DNA of 64,000 bases from Palsa-504 sp963787645 (GCA_963787645.1 CAWBDS010000002.1:620001-684000); one strand, 5' to 3'; numbered from the stretch's first letter, positions 8,632 through 17,289 are shown. Program-made: numbers and translations. The notes: generated from the sequence alone by a model not told the origin.

Positions 8632-9219
8632 ACGAAGGGGCGACTGTCGGCTTTCCTCACCGCCCTGGCGGGTAGCGCGGTCCTCGGCCTGGCAGCCGGG
8701 CTCATCTGGGCGGCGATCGCGCCGCGCCCGCTGCTGCAGGAGATCGGCCGCGGCGAAGCGGAACTGGTGAACCCCGAGACCACCGCGTTCATCGTGGCCG
8801 ACGCCTGGTTCTCCCTGATCACCGTGATCGGCGGGCTGATCACCGGGGCCCTCGGCTACCGCGCCCTGGTCCGGCGGGCCGGTGCGACGGCCACCGCCGG
8901 CCTGGTCCTCGGCGCGGTCGGCGCCGCTCTGCTGGCCATGTGGGTGGGCGACAACATCGGCCTGAGCACCTACAACCACCTGCTGGGCACCACCGCCACC
9001 GGAACCTTCTTCCACTCCTCGCTCGCGCTGGGGGCCAAGAGCACGCTGGCCTTCTGGCCATTGGGCACCGCGGGCGCCCTCTTGCTGGCCGAGAGCGGTT
9101 CCCGCCGCTCCACCCAGACCGCGGCCCGGTCTCGCCACCGCAAGGCGAGCCAACCCGGTGAACCCGGAACCGCGTCCGGCATGTGGACTGCGGAGCCGCC
9201 GGGCGAGCACTCTCCGTAG
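8632..9219 (+). CDS. Four-helix membrane protein upstream of hisD; probable ACG start
   Basis: Coding begins upstream of the first usable GTG (8767). In the same frame, 8641-8766 encodes a clear transmembrane helix (LSAFLTALAGSAVLGLAAGL) and an extracytoplasmic segment. The only well-placed start is ACG at 8632, five bases after GGAGG; no ATG, GTG or TTG exists in that frame between the stop at 8581 and 8767. ACG-AAG-GGG looks like a mutated ATG-AAG-GGG. The protein (~195 residues) has about four helices, a conserved-looking VADAWFSLITVIGGLITG segment and a basic C-tail. It may belong to a DUF2567-like family, from memory only. The stop is 9 bases before hisD. Confidence 0.65.
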   Translation, partial: TKGRLSAFLTALAGSAVLGLAAGLIWAAIAPRPLLQEIGRGEAELVNPETTAFIVADAWFSLITVIGGLITGALGYRALVRRAGATATAGLVLGAVGAALLAMWVGDNIGLSTYNHLLGTTATGTFFHSSLALGAKSTLAFWPLGTAGALLLAESGSRRSTQTAARSRHRKASQPGEPGTASGMWTAEPPGEHSP

Positions 9220-9228
9220 ACTAGGCGG

Positions 9229-10554
9229 GTGATTTCCCGTATCGACCTGCGCGGGCGCGAGTCGGCCCAGCTCAGCCGGGCCTCCCTGACCGGCGTGCTG
9301 CCCCGGGCCGCCACCGACGTGGAGGCCGCCGCGACCCTGGTCCGCCCGGTCTGCGACGAGGTCCGGCGCCGCGGCGCGCCCGCCGTCCGCGAGTACACCG
9401 CCCGCTTTGACCACGTTGACGTGCCGACCACCCCGGTCCCGCGCGACGCCCTGGACCAAGCGCTCGCGAACCTTGACCCCGACGTCAGGCAAGCCCTGAC
9501 CGAGGCCGCCCGGCGCACCAGAGCGGTGCATCAGGCCCAGCTGCCCGCCGAACACCCCACCCAGGTCGCCGACGGCCTCACCGTCACCGGCCGCTTCGTG
9601 CCGGTTAACCGGGCCGGGGTCTACGTGCCCGGCGGCCTGATCGCCTACCCGTCGTCGGTGGTGATGAACATCGTCCCGGCTCAAGTAGCCGGGGTCGGCA
9701 CGATCGCCGTCGCGTCGCCGCCGCGACGGGGGCACGGTGGCCTGCCGCATCCGTCCGTGCTCGCCGCCTGCGCGCTGCTCGGCATCACCGAGGTGCACGC
9801 GGTGGGCGGTGCCCAGGCCCTGGCCATGTTCGCCTACGGGACCGAAGACTGCGCGCCGGTAGACGTGATCACCGGCCCGGGCAACGTGTACGTCGCCGCG
9901 GCCAAGCGGGTCCTGCGCGGCGTGGTCGGCACCGACGGCGAGAACGGCCCCACCGAGGTGGCCATCATCGCAGATGACACCGCGGATCCGGCCTTCGTGG
10001 CCGCCGACCTGATCGCCCAGGCCGAGCACGACGAACTCGCGGCCTGCCTGCTCATCACCACCGATCAGAACCTGGCCGATCACGTCGACCGGGAGCTCGA
10101 GCACAAAGTCCGAAACGCCCGGCACCAGGACCGCGTCGCTAAAGCCCTGCACAACCAGTCCGCCGCGGTGCTGGTCGACGACCTCGACGCGGCGCTGGCC
10201 GTGAGCGACGCGTGGGCTCCCGAGCACCTGGAGATCCAGGCCCGTGAGCCGGCCAAGCTGGCCGCCCGGGTGGTCAACGCGGGCGCGGTCTTCGCCGGCC
10301 CGTTTGCCCCGGTCTCGCTGGGTGACTACCTGGCCGGCTCGAACCACGTGCTGCCCACCGGCGGGACCGCCCGGCACACCAGCGGCCTGTCCGTGTGGCC
10401 GTTCGGCCGGCTGGTCAACGTGGTCGAATGCGACCGGCCGGCGCTGGCCGCCGTTGCCCCGCTCATCGACGCCCTGGGCGGAGCCGAAGACCTGGCCGCG
10501 CACGTCCAGGCCGTCCGCACGCGTGTGCCACGGGAAGCGGACCCGGATCAATGA
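9229..10554 (+). CDS. hisD: Histidinol dehydrogenase
   Basis: Catalyses the last two NAD-dependent oxidations, histidinol to histidine, using zinc. 441 residues, standard length, starting at GTG. Diagnostic stretches are GPGNVYVAAAKR (~215), AEHDELAACLL (~265, with the catalytic Glu-His region), the APEHLEIQ segment and GSNHVLPTGGTARHTSGLS (~370), containing zinc/substrate residues. It opens the his operon: the stop overlaps the hisC start in ATGA, and hisC, hisB, hisH, priA and hisF follow with the same 4-base overlaps, implying translational coupling. The frame is intact. Confidence 0.97.
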   Translation: MISRIDLRGRESAQLSRASLTGVLPRAATDVEAAATLVRPVCDEVRRRGAPAVREYTARFDHVDVPTTPVPRDALDQALANLDPDVRQALTEAARRTRAVHQAQLPAEHPTQVADGLTVTGRFVPVNRAGVYVPGGLIAYPSSVVMNIVPAQVAGVGTIAVASPPRRGHGGLPHPSVLAACALLGITEVHAVGGAQALAMFAYGTEDCAPVDVITGPGNVYVAAAKRVLRGVVGTDGENGPTEVAIIADDTADPAFVAADLIAQAEHDELAACLLITTDQNLADHVDRELEHKVRNARHQDRVAKALHNQSAAVLVDDLDAALAVSDAWAPEHLEIQAREPAKLAARVVNAGAVFAGPFAPVSLGDYLAGSNHVLPTGGTARHTSGLSVWPFGRLVNVVECDRPALAAVAPLIDALGGAEDLAAHVQAVRTRVPREADPDQ

Positions 10555-11627
10555 CCGTTGCACCACCGGCCGTTCGGGATGACCTGACGGACCTGCACCC
10601 GTACGGCGCGCCACAGATCGACGTGCCGGTCCGGCTGAACACCAACGAGAATCCCTATCCGCCCAGCCCGGCGATGGTGCGGGCCATCGCCGACGCGGTG
10701 GCCACGGCGGCGGCGACGCTGAACCGCTACCCGGACCGCGACGCGCTTGAGCTGCGCCAGGATCTGGCCGGCTACCTCGGGCACGGGATCACCGCCCGGC
10801 ACGTGTGGGCCGCCAACGGGTCCAACGAGGTTATCCAGCAGCTGCTGCAGGCCTTCGGCGGGCCCGGCCGGCAAGCGCTCGGGTTCGAGCCCGGCTACTC
10901 CATGCACCCGCTGATCGCCAGGGTCACCAATACCGCCTGGATCGACGTGGACCGCGACGAGGACTTCGGCCTGGACCCGGACGCGGCCGCGCAGGCCATC
11001 AGCAAAGAACAGCCCAGCCTGGTCTTCCTGACCTCCCCGAACAACCCGACCGGTACCGCCGCCCCCGTCGAGGTCATCGAGGCGATCTGCGCCGCGGCGC
11101 CCGGCCTGGTGGTGATCGACGAGGCCTACGCGGAGTTCGCCCGCGAGGGCACGCCCAGCGCGCTCACCCTGCTGCCCCGCTACCCGCACCTGGTCGTCAC
11201 GCGCACCATGTCCAAGGCTTTCGCCCTGGCCGGCGCCCGGCTCGGCTACCTGGCCGCGGCGCCCGAGGTGACTGAGAAGCTGCTGCTGGTCAGGCTGCCC
11301 TATCACCTGTCGGCGGTGGCTCAGGCGGTGGCCCGGGCCGCACTCGCGCGGGCCGCCGAACCGCTGGCCACCGTCACGAAGATCCGGGCCGAACGGGACG
11401 GCCTCGTGCGCTGGCTACGCGGCCACGGGCTGCGGGTGGCGGACTCCGACGCGAACTTCGTGCTGTTCGGCACGTTCACCCAGCGCCGCGACGTCTGGCA
11501 GGGGCTGCTGGACCGCGGGGTTCTGGTCCGCGAGGTCGGCCCACCCCGCTGGCTGCGGGTCACGGTGGGGACGCCGCAGGAGATGACCGCGTTCAAGTCC
11601 GCGCTGAAAGAGGTGCTGAGCCTGTGA
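10551..11627 (+). CDS. hisC: Histidinol-phosphate aminotransferase
   Basis: A PLP-dependent fold-type I aminotransferase converting imidazole-acetol phosphate to histidinol phosphate; 358 residues. The N-terminus has the family signature LNTNENPYPPSP. Later come NGSNEVIQQLL, TSPNNPTG, VVIDEAYAEF and the PLP-lysine motif TRTMSKAFALAGARLGY, with the substrate-phosphate Arg near the end (RWLRVTVGT). The start is the ATG overlapping the hisD stop; longer in-frame extensions upstream lie inside hisD and do not resemble the family. The stop overlaps the hisB GTG. Confidence 0.97.
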   Translation: MTVAPPAVRDDLTDLHPYGAPQIDVPVRLNTNENPYPPSPAMVRAIADAVATAAATLNRYPDRDALELRQDLAGYLGHGITARHVWAANGSNEVIQQLLQAFGGPGRQALGFEPGYSMHPLIARVTNTAWIDVDRDEDFGLDPDAAAQAISKEQPSLVFLTSPNNPTGTAAPVEVIEAICAAAPGLVVIDEAYAEFAREGTPSALTLLPRYPHLVVTRTMSKAFALAGARLGYLAAAPEVTEKLLLVRLPYHLSAVAQAVARAALARAAEPLATVTKIRAERDGLVRWLRGHGLRVADSDANFVLFGTFTQRRDVWQGLLDRGVLVREVGPPRWLRVTVGTPQEMTAFKSALKEVLSL

Positions 11628-12214
11628 ACCGCACGGCCCGGGTAGAGCGGGACACCAAGGAGACCCAGATCGTGGTCGAGCTCGATCTGGACGGCATCGG
11701 GGTGACCGACGTCGGCACCGGCGTGCCGTTCTTCGACCACATGCTCGCTCAGCTGGGCAAGCACGGCGGCCTGGACCTGACCGTGCGAGCCAAGGGCGAC
11801 ACCGAGATCGACGCCCACCACACCGTGGAGGACACGTCCATCGCCCTGGGCCAGGCGCTGAAGGAGGCCCTGGGTGACAAGCGGGGGATAACCCGGTTCG
11901 GCGATGCGCTGGTGCCGCTGGACGAGACGCTGGTCCAGGCCGCGGTCGACCTGTCCGGACGGCCCTACGTGACCCATCACGAGCCGGCCGCGATGGCCCC
12001 GCTGATCGGCAGCTACGACACCACGCTGACCCGGCACATCTTCGAGTCGCTGGCCTTCTCGGCCGGGATCTGCCTGCACGTGCGGGTCATCGAGGGCCGC
12101 AACCCGCACCACATCGTCGAGGCTCAGTTCAAGGCGGTGGCGCGGGCCCTGCGCACCGCGGTGGCGCCCGACCCTCGGGCGGGCGGCATCCCCAGCACCA
12201 AGGGCGTCCTGTGA
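11624..12214 (+). CDS. hisB: Imidazoleglycerol-phosphate dehydratase
   Basis: The monofunctional actinobacterial HisB, 196 residues, dehydrating imidazole glycerol phosphate. The two Mn-binding repeats are visible: FFDHML with DAHHTVED (~45-68) and FESLAFSAGICLHV with NPHHIVEAQFKAVARALR (~140-172). The GTG start overlaps the hisC stop and the end overlaps the hisH GTG. There is no fused phosphatase domain, as expected outside enterobacteria. No anomalies. Confidence 0.97.
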   Translation: MNRTARVERDTKETQIVVELDLDGIGVTDVGTGVPFFDHMLAQLGKHGGLDLTVRAKGDTEIDAHHTVEDTSIALGQALKEALGDKRGITRFGDALVPLDETLVQAAVDLSGRPYVTHHEPAAMAPLIGSYDTTLTRHIFESLAFSAGICLHVRVIEGRNPHHIVEAQFKAVARALRTAVAPDPRAGGIPSTKGVL

Positions 12215-12846
12215 CGGGCGCGCCGCGCGTGGTCGTCCTGGACTACGGGTCGGGGAACCTGCGCTCGGCCCAGCGCGCGCTGGAACGCGTCGGCGCGCGG
12301 GTCGAGGTCAGCGCGGACGCCGACGCCGCGCTGGAGTGCGACGGGCTGGTGGTGCCCGGGGTGGGCGCGTTCGCGGCCTGCATGGCCGGATTGCGGGCCG
12401 TGGGCGGCGACAAGCTGATCGCCCAGCGGCTGGAACGAGGCCGCCCGGTGCTCGGCATCTGCGTGGGCATGCAGGCGCTGTTCGCGGCCGGGGCCGAGCA
12501 TGGGACCTGGACCGAAGGGTGCGCCGCCTGGCCGGGAACGGTGGAACGGCTGGACGCCGGCGTGCTGCCGCACATGGGCTGGAACACCGTGACCGCGCCG
12601 CCCGGCTCCCTGTTGTTCAACGGGGTCCCGTCCGGCACGCGGTTCTACTTCGTGCACTCCTACGCGCTCCGGCAAGCCGGCGCGGCCGAACTCGCCGCCG
12701 CGGGCGCGCTCGTCTCCTGGACTGAGCACGGCGAGCCGTTCGCGGCCGCCGCCGAACAGGGGCTGCTGTCGGCCACCCAGTTCCACCCGGAAAAGTCCGC
12801 TGACGCGGGCGCCGCGCTGCTGGCCAACTGGCTGGGCACGCTATGA
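12211..12846 (+). CDS. hisH: Imidazole glycerol phosphate synthase, glutaminase subunit
   Basis: A class I glutamine amidotransferase that supplies ammonia to HisF; 211 residues. It starts with VVVLDYGSGNLRS. The oxyanion strand PGVGAF, the nucleophile Cys in GICVGMQALF (~88) and the His/Glu pair in TQFHPEKS (~190) complete the catalytic triad. The partner hisF, two genes on, is frameshifted, so the synthase may lack its cyclase half as sequenced. Overlaps hisB and priA by four bases each. Confidence 0.97.
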   Translation: MTGAPRVVVLDYGSGNLRSAQRALERVGARVEVSADADAALECDGLVVPGVGAFAACMAGLRAVGGDKLIAQRLERGRPVLGICVGMQALFAAGAEHGTWTEGCAAWPGTVERLDAGVLPHMGWNTVTAPPGSLLFNGVPSGTRFYFVHSYALRQAGAAELAAAGALVSWTEHGEPFAAAAEQGLLSATQFHPEKSADAGAALLANWLGTL

Positions 12847-13571
12847 GCGGGCTCACCTTGCTGCCCGCGGTCGACGTCACCGACGGCCACGCGGTCCAGC
12901 TGGTCCAGGGCGTGGCGGGCAGCGGCGGCCAGTACGGCGACCCGATGGCGGCCGCGCTGGCCTGGCAGCGGGCCGGCGCCTCGTGGATCCACCTGGTGGA
13001 CCTGGATGCCGCGTTTGGCCGAGGCTCGAACGCGGACCTTCTCGCGCAGGTGGTCCGCGGCCTCGACGTGCGGATCGAGATGTCCGGCGGGATCCGGGAC
13101 GACGACTCGCTGGCCCGCGCGCTGGGCACCGGGTGCGCCCGGGTCAACATCGGGACCGCGGCGCTGGAGCACCCGGACTGGGTCCGGTCGGTCATCGCCC
13201 GGCACGGCGAGCGGGTCGCGGTCGGGCTGGATGTCCGCGGCACCCGGCTCGCCGCCCGCGGCTGGACCGCCGAAGGCGGCGAGCTGTACGACACGCTGGA
13301 CCGGCTGAACGCGGAGGGCTGCGCCCGGTACGTGGTCACCGACGTGCTCAAGGACGGCACGCTGCGCGGCCCCAACCTGGACCTGCTCCGGGACGTCTGC
13401 GCCCGCACCGCGGCCCCCGTGGTGGCCAGCGGGGGAGTGTCCAGCCTGGCCGACCTGCGGGCCATCGCGTCCCTGGTGCCGCTGGGCGTGGAGGGCGCCA
13501 TCGTCGGCACCGCCCTGTACGAGGGCGCGTTCACCCTGGAACAGGCACTCGCCGAGGTCGGGACCACATGA
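12843..13571 (+). CDS. priA: PriA: bifunctional HisA/TrpF isomerase
   Basis: A 242-residue TIM barrel. In actinobacteria PriA isomerises both ProFAR (histidine) and PRA (tryptophan), replacing the absent TrpF. The start LTLLPAVDVTDGHAVQLVQG, the segment SGGIRDDDSLARAL, the second acid in VVTDVLKDGTL and the phosphate-binding SGGVSSLADL and GAIVGTALYEGAF agree with PriA rather than enterobacterial HisA. No trpF is seen near the trp genes at 18-20.8 kb, consistent with a dual role. It is co-translated with hisH and hisF. Confidence 0.95.
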   Translation: MSGLTLLPAVDVTDGHAVQLVQGVAGSGGQYGDPMAAALAWQRAGASWIHLVDLDAAFGRGSNADLLAQVVRGLDVRIEMSGGIRDDDSLARALGTGCARVNIGTAALEHPDWVRSVIARHGERVAVGLDVRGTRLAARGWTAEGGELYDTLDRLNAEGCARYVVTDVLKDGTLRGPNLDLLRDVCARTAAPVVASGGVSSLADLRAIASLVPLGVEGAIVGTALYEGAFTLEQALAEVGTT

Positions 13572-14330
13572 CCGTCGCGGTGCGGGTCATTCCCTGCCTG
13601 GACGTCGACGCCGGCCGGGTGGTCAAGGGCGTCAACTTCCGCGAGCTGCGCGACGCCGGGGATCCCGTCGAGCTGGCCGCCTGCTACGACGCCGAGGGCG
13701 CCGACGAGCTGACCTTCCTCGATATCACTGCGTCCAGCGCCGGCCGGGACACCATGTACGACGTCGTGCGGCGCACCGCCGAGCAGGTGTTCATCCCGCT
13801 CACCGTGGGCGGCGGGGTGCGCAGCGTGGCCGACGTGGACCGGCTGCTGCGGGCCGGGGCGGACAAGGTCTCGCCTCAACACCGCCGCGGTCGCCCGGCC
13901 GGAACTGCTCGGCGAGGCCGCTGAGCGGTTCGGGTCACAGTGCGTCGTGCTGTCCGTGGACGCGCGCCGCGCCCCGGGACCAGCCAGCGGCTTCGAGGTG
14001 ACCACGCACGGCGGCCGGACCGGGACCGGGATCGACGCGGTGGACTGGGCCCAGCGGGCCACCCGGTTCGGCGCCGGAGAGATCTTGCTGAACTCGATGG
14101 ACGCCGACGGGACCACCATCGGGTTCGACCTGGAGCTGATCCGCGCCGTGCGCGCGGCGGTGAGCGTCCCGGTGATCGCCAGCGGCGGCGCGGGCACGCT
14201 GGCCCACTTCGCGCCCGCGGTCGACGCGGGAGCGGACGCGGTGCTGGCCGCCAGCGTGTTCCACTTCGGCACGCTGCGCATCGGCCAGGTCAAGAACGCG
14301 CTGCGCGGCGCCGGTCACCCGGTCCGGTAG
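13568..14330 (+). pseudogene. hisF: Imidazole glycerol phosphate synthase cyclase subunit, interrupted by a +1 frameshift
   Basis: The first ~100 residues are normal HisF (VRVIPCLDVDAGRVVKGVNF, the catalytic-Asp strand DELTFLDI, PLTVGGGVRS, RAGADKVS). At 13874-13877 four bases lie where one codon (Val of the expected DKVSVNTAAV) should be. The original frame then runs to a TGA at 13922-13924. The +1 frame resumes perfect HisF sequence through TGTGIDAVDWA, EILLNSMDADGT and IASGGAGTL to the TAG at 14328-14330. With one base removed the gene would be full length (~253 residues). It is the last gene of the his run, and its stop abuts that of the convergent glucokinase with no gap. Sequencing error or recent mutation. 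Confidence 0.9.
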
Positions 14331-15113
14331 CTAGTTCCCGGTTCCGGTGGCGCCCAAGGTATCGGGTGCCGAGTCGCTGACCGTCGACATGGCCGCCCCG
14401 ACGATCCCGGCGTCGTTCAGCAGCGCGGCGGGCACGATGCGGGCGCGAATGCCGGTCAGCCGCGGCACCCACTTCTCGGCCTGCTTGCTGACGCCGCCGC
14501 CCACGATGAACAGGCTCGGCGAGAGCACCGCCTCGATGTGCTGCAGGTACTCATCCACGCGTCCGGCCCACTTGCCCCAGCTGAGGTCGTGCAGTTCCTT
14601 GGCCCGCTCGGAAGCGCGCTTCTCGGCATCCTCCCCGTGCAGCTCGACGTGCCCGAACTCGGTGTTCGGCACCAAGATGCCCTTGATGAACAGCGCGCTG
14701 CCGATCCCGGTGCCGAAGGTCAGCATCAGCACCGTGCCCTGCTCGCCCACCCCGGCGCCGAACGTCATCTCGGCCACCCCGGCCGCGTCGGCGTCGTTCA
14801 GCACCCGGACCGGGTTGCCGCACGCCTGGCCGAACAACCCGGCCGCATCCAGCCCGATCCAGGCCGGATCCATGTTGGCCGCGGACCTGGTCACGCCGTC
14901 CACGACCACACCGGGGAAGGTGATGCCGATCGGGCCGGACCAGTTGAATTTGGTGATGTGCTGCTTGACCACATCCGCCACCGACTCCGGCAGCGCCGGG
15001 CGCGGCGTGTCGATCTTCAGCCGGTCAGCCAGCAGTTTGCCGGTGACCACGTCGACCGGTGCGGCCTTGATGCCGGTGCCGCCGATGTCAATGCCGAGTG
15101 CTTGCATGGCCAT
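14331..15113 (-). CDS. ppgK: Polyphosphate glucokinase (ROK family)
   Basis: Phosphorylates glucose with inorganic polyphosphate (and ATP) in actinobacteria. 260 residues; starts at MAMQALGIDIGGTGIKAAPVD, where the second Met (15107) is an equally good start. Other ROK features are ITFPGVVVDGV, the catalytic Asp in VLNDADAAGVAEM, LTFGTGIGSALF, and the GHVEL box. The distinctive segment DLSWGKWAGRVDEYL and the closing SPSLFIVGGGVSK are typical of polyphosphate glucokinases. It is convergent with hisF and divergent from the membrane protein at 15230. A perfect 12-bp hairpin lies in the divergent region. Confidence 0.95.
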   Translation of the reverse strand: MAMQALGIDIGGTGIKAAPVDVVTGKLLADRLKIDTPRPALPESVADVVKQHITKFNWSGPIGITFPGVVVDGVTRSAANMDPAWIGLDAAGLFGQACGNPVRVLNDADAAGVAEMTFGAGVGEQGTVLMLTFGTGIGSALFIKGILVPNTEFGHVELHGEDAEKRASERAKELHDLSWGKWAGRVDEYLQHIEAVLSPSLFIVGGGVSKQAEKWVPRLTGIRARIVPAALLNDAGIVGAAMSTVSDSAPDTLGATGTGN

Positions 15114-15140
15114 AGAGTATTCGCGTCTTTCGGGAGGATG

Positions 15141-15169
15141 CGCGCGCGTCCCTCGGCGGGACGCGCGCG
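15141..15169. repeat. Perfect 12-bp inverted repeat between divergent genes
   Basis: CGCGCGCGTCCC (15141-15152) pairs exactly with GGGACGCGCGCG (15158-15169) around the loop TCGGC. It lies 28 bases upstream of ppgK and 61 upstream of the membrane protein, followed by a plausible -10 (TAATAT, 15176-15181) for the rightward gene. It could be a protein-binding palindrome, a cruciform or a transcript-separating hairpin; there is no T-tract. Confidence 0.6.
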
Positions 15170-15229
15170 GTCAGGTAATATCTTGAGTGAGAGCTGGTCT
15201 CGGGGGGCTTTGGCCGAGGAGGATGCCGG

Positions 15230-15577
15230 ATGAGCTGGTTTAAGATCGCCGCCATCGCAGGTGGCATCATCATCGCGTTCTTGATCGTGGGTTCGGTGGT
15301 CCACTTCATTCTGGCCGCCATCACCACGATCGTGATCGCCGCGCTGGTGGTGGGCGGCATCGCCGTCGCGATCAAGATGGCGCGATCCGGCAAGCAGGTG
15401 TCGCGCAAGCGCGCCGAGCGCGAGGTCCGCGACCAGGACTCTTACCAGCCCTTGCCGCGCGCCGACGTCGAGCCGTACTCGACCTCGGTGCCGACCCAGC
15501 AGCCGCGCCGCGCCGCGCCGAACCCGACCGACATCGACGACGAACTGGCCCGGCTCAAGCGCGAGATGGGTAACTAG
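15230..15577 (+). CDS. Small membrane protein with two helices and a polar C-tail
   Basis: 115 residues. Two closely spaced hydrophobic helices span residues ~5-45 (IAAIAGGIIIAFLIVGSVVH, then ILAAITTIVIAALVVGGIAV). A basic stretch (RSGKQVSRKRAER) then predicts a cytoplasmic tail, ending DDELARLKREMG. A GGAGG lies nine bases before the ATG. The stop codon TAG shares the palindrome CTAG with the stop of the convergent TIGR03085 gene. The family is conserved in actinobacteria without known function. Confidence 0.75.
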   Translation: MSWFKIAAIAGGIIIAFLIVGSVVHFILAAITTIVIAALVVGGIAVAIKMARSGKQVSRKRAEREVRDQDSYQPLPRADVEPYSTSVPTQQPRRAAPNPTDIDDELARLKREMGN

Positions 15578-16218
15578 CGCCAGCTGGTCGCGGTGAGCTT
15601 GCTCACCGCCACGTCGGTTCCGTCGAACCGGACCCGCGCCGCGCCGGCCCGGCCCATCACCCACATGGTGAGCTCGGCTGGGCTGCCGATCACGGTCACC
15701 GCCGGCGTCGCGTTCTTGACCGTGAGCCGCCACCGCTGACCGTCGGCCTCCCGGTCGTCCCGGGCCAGTTCCACGCCGACCGGGGCCCGGCGCAGCATCA
15801 GCCGCGCTCCGCGTAGCCGCTGCCACAGCACCGCCGATTCGCCGCTGCTGAGCTCCCGTGGCTCCCAGTCCGGCGCCGCGCGCCGGACGTCCTCGTGGTG
15901 CACGAAGAACTCGACCACGTTGATCCGCTCGTCCAGGCCGGGCAGCGCCATGACCGACAACGCCGGCGGCCCGGACCTGATCGTCCGCACCAGGCCGGGA
16001 AACGGGGTCCGTCGCTTGATCCGGTCCTGCACCCGCGCCGTGTACCCGGCCAGCGGACCGCCCAGGACCCCCACCGCCGCGTCCGGTCGGTGCTCGCGGA
16101 GCACCAGGTGCGCAGCCAGGTCGCCGGTGGTCCAGCCCGCGCACAACGTGGGTGCGTCCGGACCTGTCTTGTCCAGCAGCGCGCACAGCGCCAGGCGCTC
16201 ATCTCGTGAGTAGCTCAC
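15574..16218 (-). CDS. TIGR03085-family (MDMPI/DinB-like) metal-binding protein
   Basis: A 214-residue protein from a GTG start (VSYSRDERLALCALL), near the usual length. The actinobacterial TIGR03085 signature is evident: DAPTLCAGWTTGDLAAHL with a metal-ligand His, REHRPDAAVGVLGGPL, RSGPPALSVM, and NVVEFFVHHEDVRRA with the other histidines. These proteins share the DinB fold of mycothiol-dependent enzymes; the reaction is unknown. Longer readings upstream cross into hisI on the other strand and do not look coding. It is divergent from hisI. Confidence 0.88.
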   Translation of the reverse strand: MSYSRDERLALCALLDKTGPDAPTLCAGWTTGDLAAHLVLREHRPDAAVGVLGGPLAGYTARVQDRIKRRTPFPGLVRTIRSGPPALSVMALPGLDERINVVEFFVHHEDVRRAAPDWEPRELSSGESAVLWQRLRGARLMLRRAPVGVELARDDREADGQRWRLTVKNATPAVTVIGSPAELTMWVMGRAGAARVRFDGTDVAVSKLTATSWR

Positions 16219-16272
16219 CTGCTGATGGTAGGCGCCATTGCTAGGCTGACTAAAGACAGAAATGAGGAACGG

Positions 16273-16614
16273 ATGCTCGACCCCGCCATCGCCGCGCGGC
16301 TGAAGCGCAACCCGGTCGGCCTGATCGCGGCGATTGCCCAGCAGTACGACACCGGCGAGGTGCTGATGCTGGGCTGGATGGACGACGAGGCGTTGCATCG
16401 CACCCTGACCACGGGCCGGTGCACCTACTGGTCGCGCAGCCGGCAGGAGTACTGGGTCAAAGGCGACACGTCCGGGCACCAGCAATGGGTCAAGTCGGTC
16501 GCGCTGGACTGCGACGGTGACGCGCTGCTGGTCAAGGTCGACCAGGTGGGTGCGGCCTGCCACACCGGCGACCGCACCTGCTTCGACGCCGACGTGCTGC
16601 TCAAGGAGCAATAA
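16273..16614 (+). CDS. hisI: Phosphoribosyl-AMP cyclohydrolase
   Basis: Third enzyme of histidine synthesis, 113 residues from the ATG at 16273, preceded by GAGGAACGG. Family residues are EVLMLGWMDDEAL, TYWSRSRQEYWVKGDTSG, the metal-binding Asp pairs in ALDCDGDALLVKV, and the two Cys of ACHTGDRTCF. In many actinobacteria trpE follows; here the next gene, 6 bases on, is the Trp-associated membrane protein. It is separated from the main his cluster by three genes. Confidence 0.96.
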   Translation: MLDPAIAARLKRNPVGLIAAIAQQYDTGEVLMLGWMDDEALHRTLTTGRCTYWSRSRQEYWVKGDTSGHQQWVKSVALDCDGDALLVKVDQVGAACHTGDRTCFDADVLLKEQ

Positions 16615-16620
16615 CCCGCG

Positions 16621-17289
16621 ATGCGCAGGGAATTCGGGCTGGTGCTGCTGCTCGGCGCGGCCGGTGCCGCGCTGGTCGTGTTCGCCGTCCGGCAGACCTG
16701 GGCGCAGGCCGTCTTCACCCCGCCGCGGCCGCTGCCCGTGCAGGAGATCTCCGTCACCGGTCAGCAGCTCGTCCCGCTGGCCAGCGCGCTGGCGCTGGCC
16801 GGGCTGGCCTGTCTGGCGGCCGTGATCGCCACCAGGTCGTGGGCCCGGCGGGTGGCCGGAGCGGTGCTGGCCGCATTGGGTGTGGGCGCGGTGGTGGCCG
16901 CGGCCGCCGGGGTGCGAGCCTCGAGCGTGCTCGCCACGGCCCAGGCCGACGCCGCGGCCGGCGCGCTCGGCGGGTCGACCACCGGCGGCACGTCACCGGG
17001 TGGTGCCTCGCACGCCGTGGTCATCGCGGGCTCTCCCGGCCACGCCATCATGACCGGCGCTCCCTGGCCCGCGGCCGCGATCGCCGGCGCCCTCGTGATC
17101 GTCCTCGCCGGCCTAGCCACCGTGTGGCGCGGCCCGCGCTGGCCCGTCATGTCCGCGCGCTTCGAGCGTCCTGCGGGCCAGCGATCTGCCCCGCGCGCCG
17201 CCGATTCCGCGTCCATGTGGGAGTCGCTCAGCCGCGACCTGGACCCGACCCTCACCGAGGACCAGGTCCGTGGCGGCCCACCCGCCTGA
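16621..17289 (+). CDS. Trp biosynthesis-associated membrane protein (TIGR02234 type)
   Basis: 222 residues with about four transmembrane helices: LVLLLGAAGAALVVFAV (~7), LVPLASALALAGLACLAAVI (~51), AGAVLAALGVGAVVAAAAGV (~79) and AAAIAGALVIVLAGLATVW (~150). A Gly/Ser/Thr-rich loop follows the third helix and a polar cytoplasmic tail ends MWESLSRDLDPTLTEDQ. The family is confined to actinobacteria and sits in trp operons, typically between trpE and trpC; its role is not established. Here the end overlaps the next regulator by 20 bases and trpE is missing upstream. Confidence 0.85.
   Translation: MRREFGLVLLLGAAGAALVVFAVRQTWAQAVFTPPRPLPVQEISVTGQQLVPLASALALAGLACLAAVIATRSWARRVAGAVLAALGVGAVVAAAAGVRASSVLATAQADAAAGALGGSTTGGTSPGGASHAVVIAGSPGHAIMTGAPWPAAAIAGALVIVLAGLATVWRGPRWPVMSARFERPAGQRSAPRAADSASMWESLSRDLDPTLTEDQVRGGPPA

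Noticed and set aside
8491..10614. A 707-residue open frame antisense to hisD
   Set aside because: Antisense shadow; hisD on the plus strand is complete with active-site motifs.
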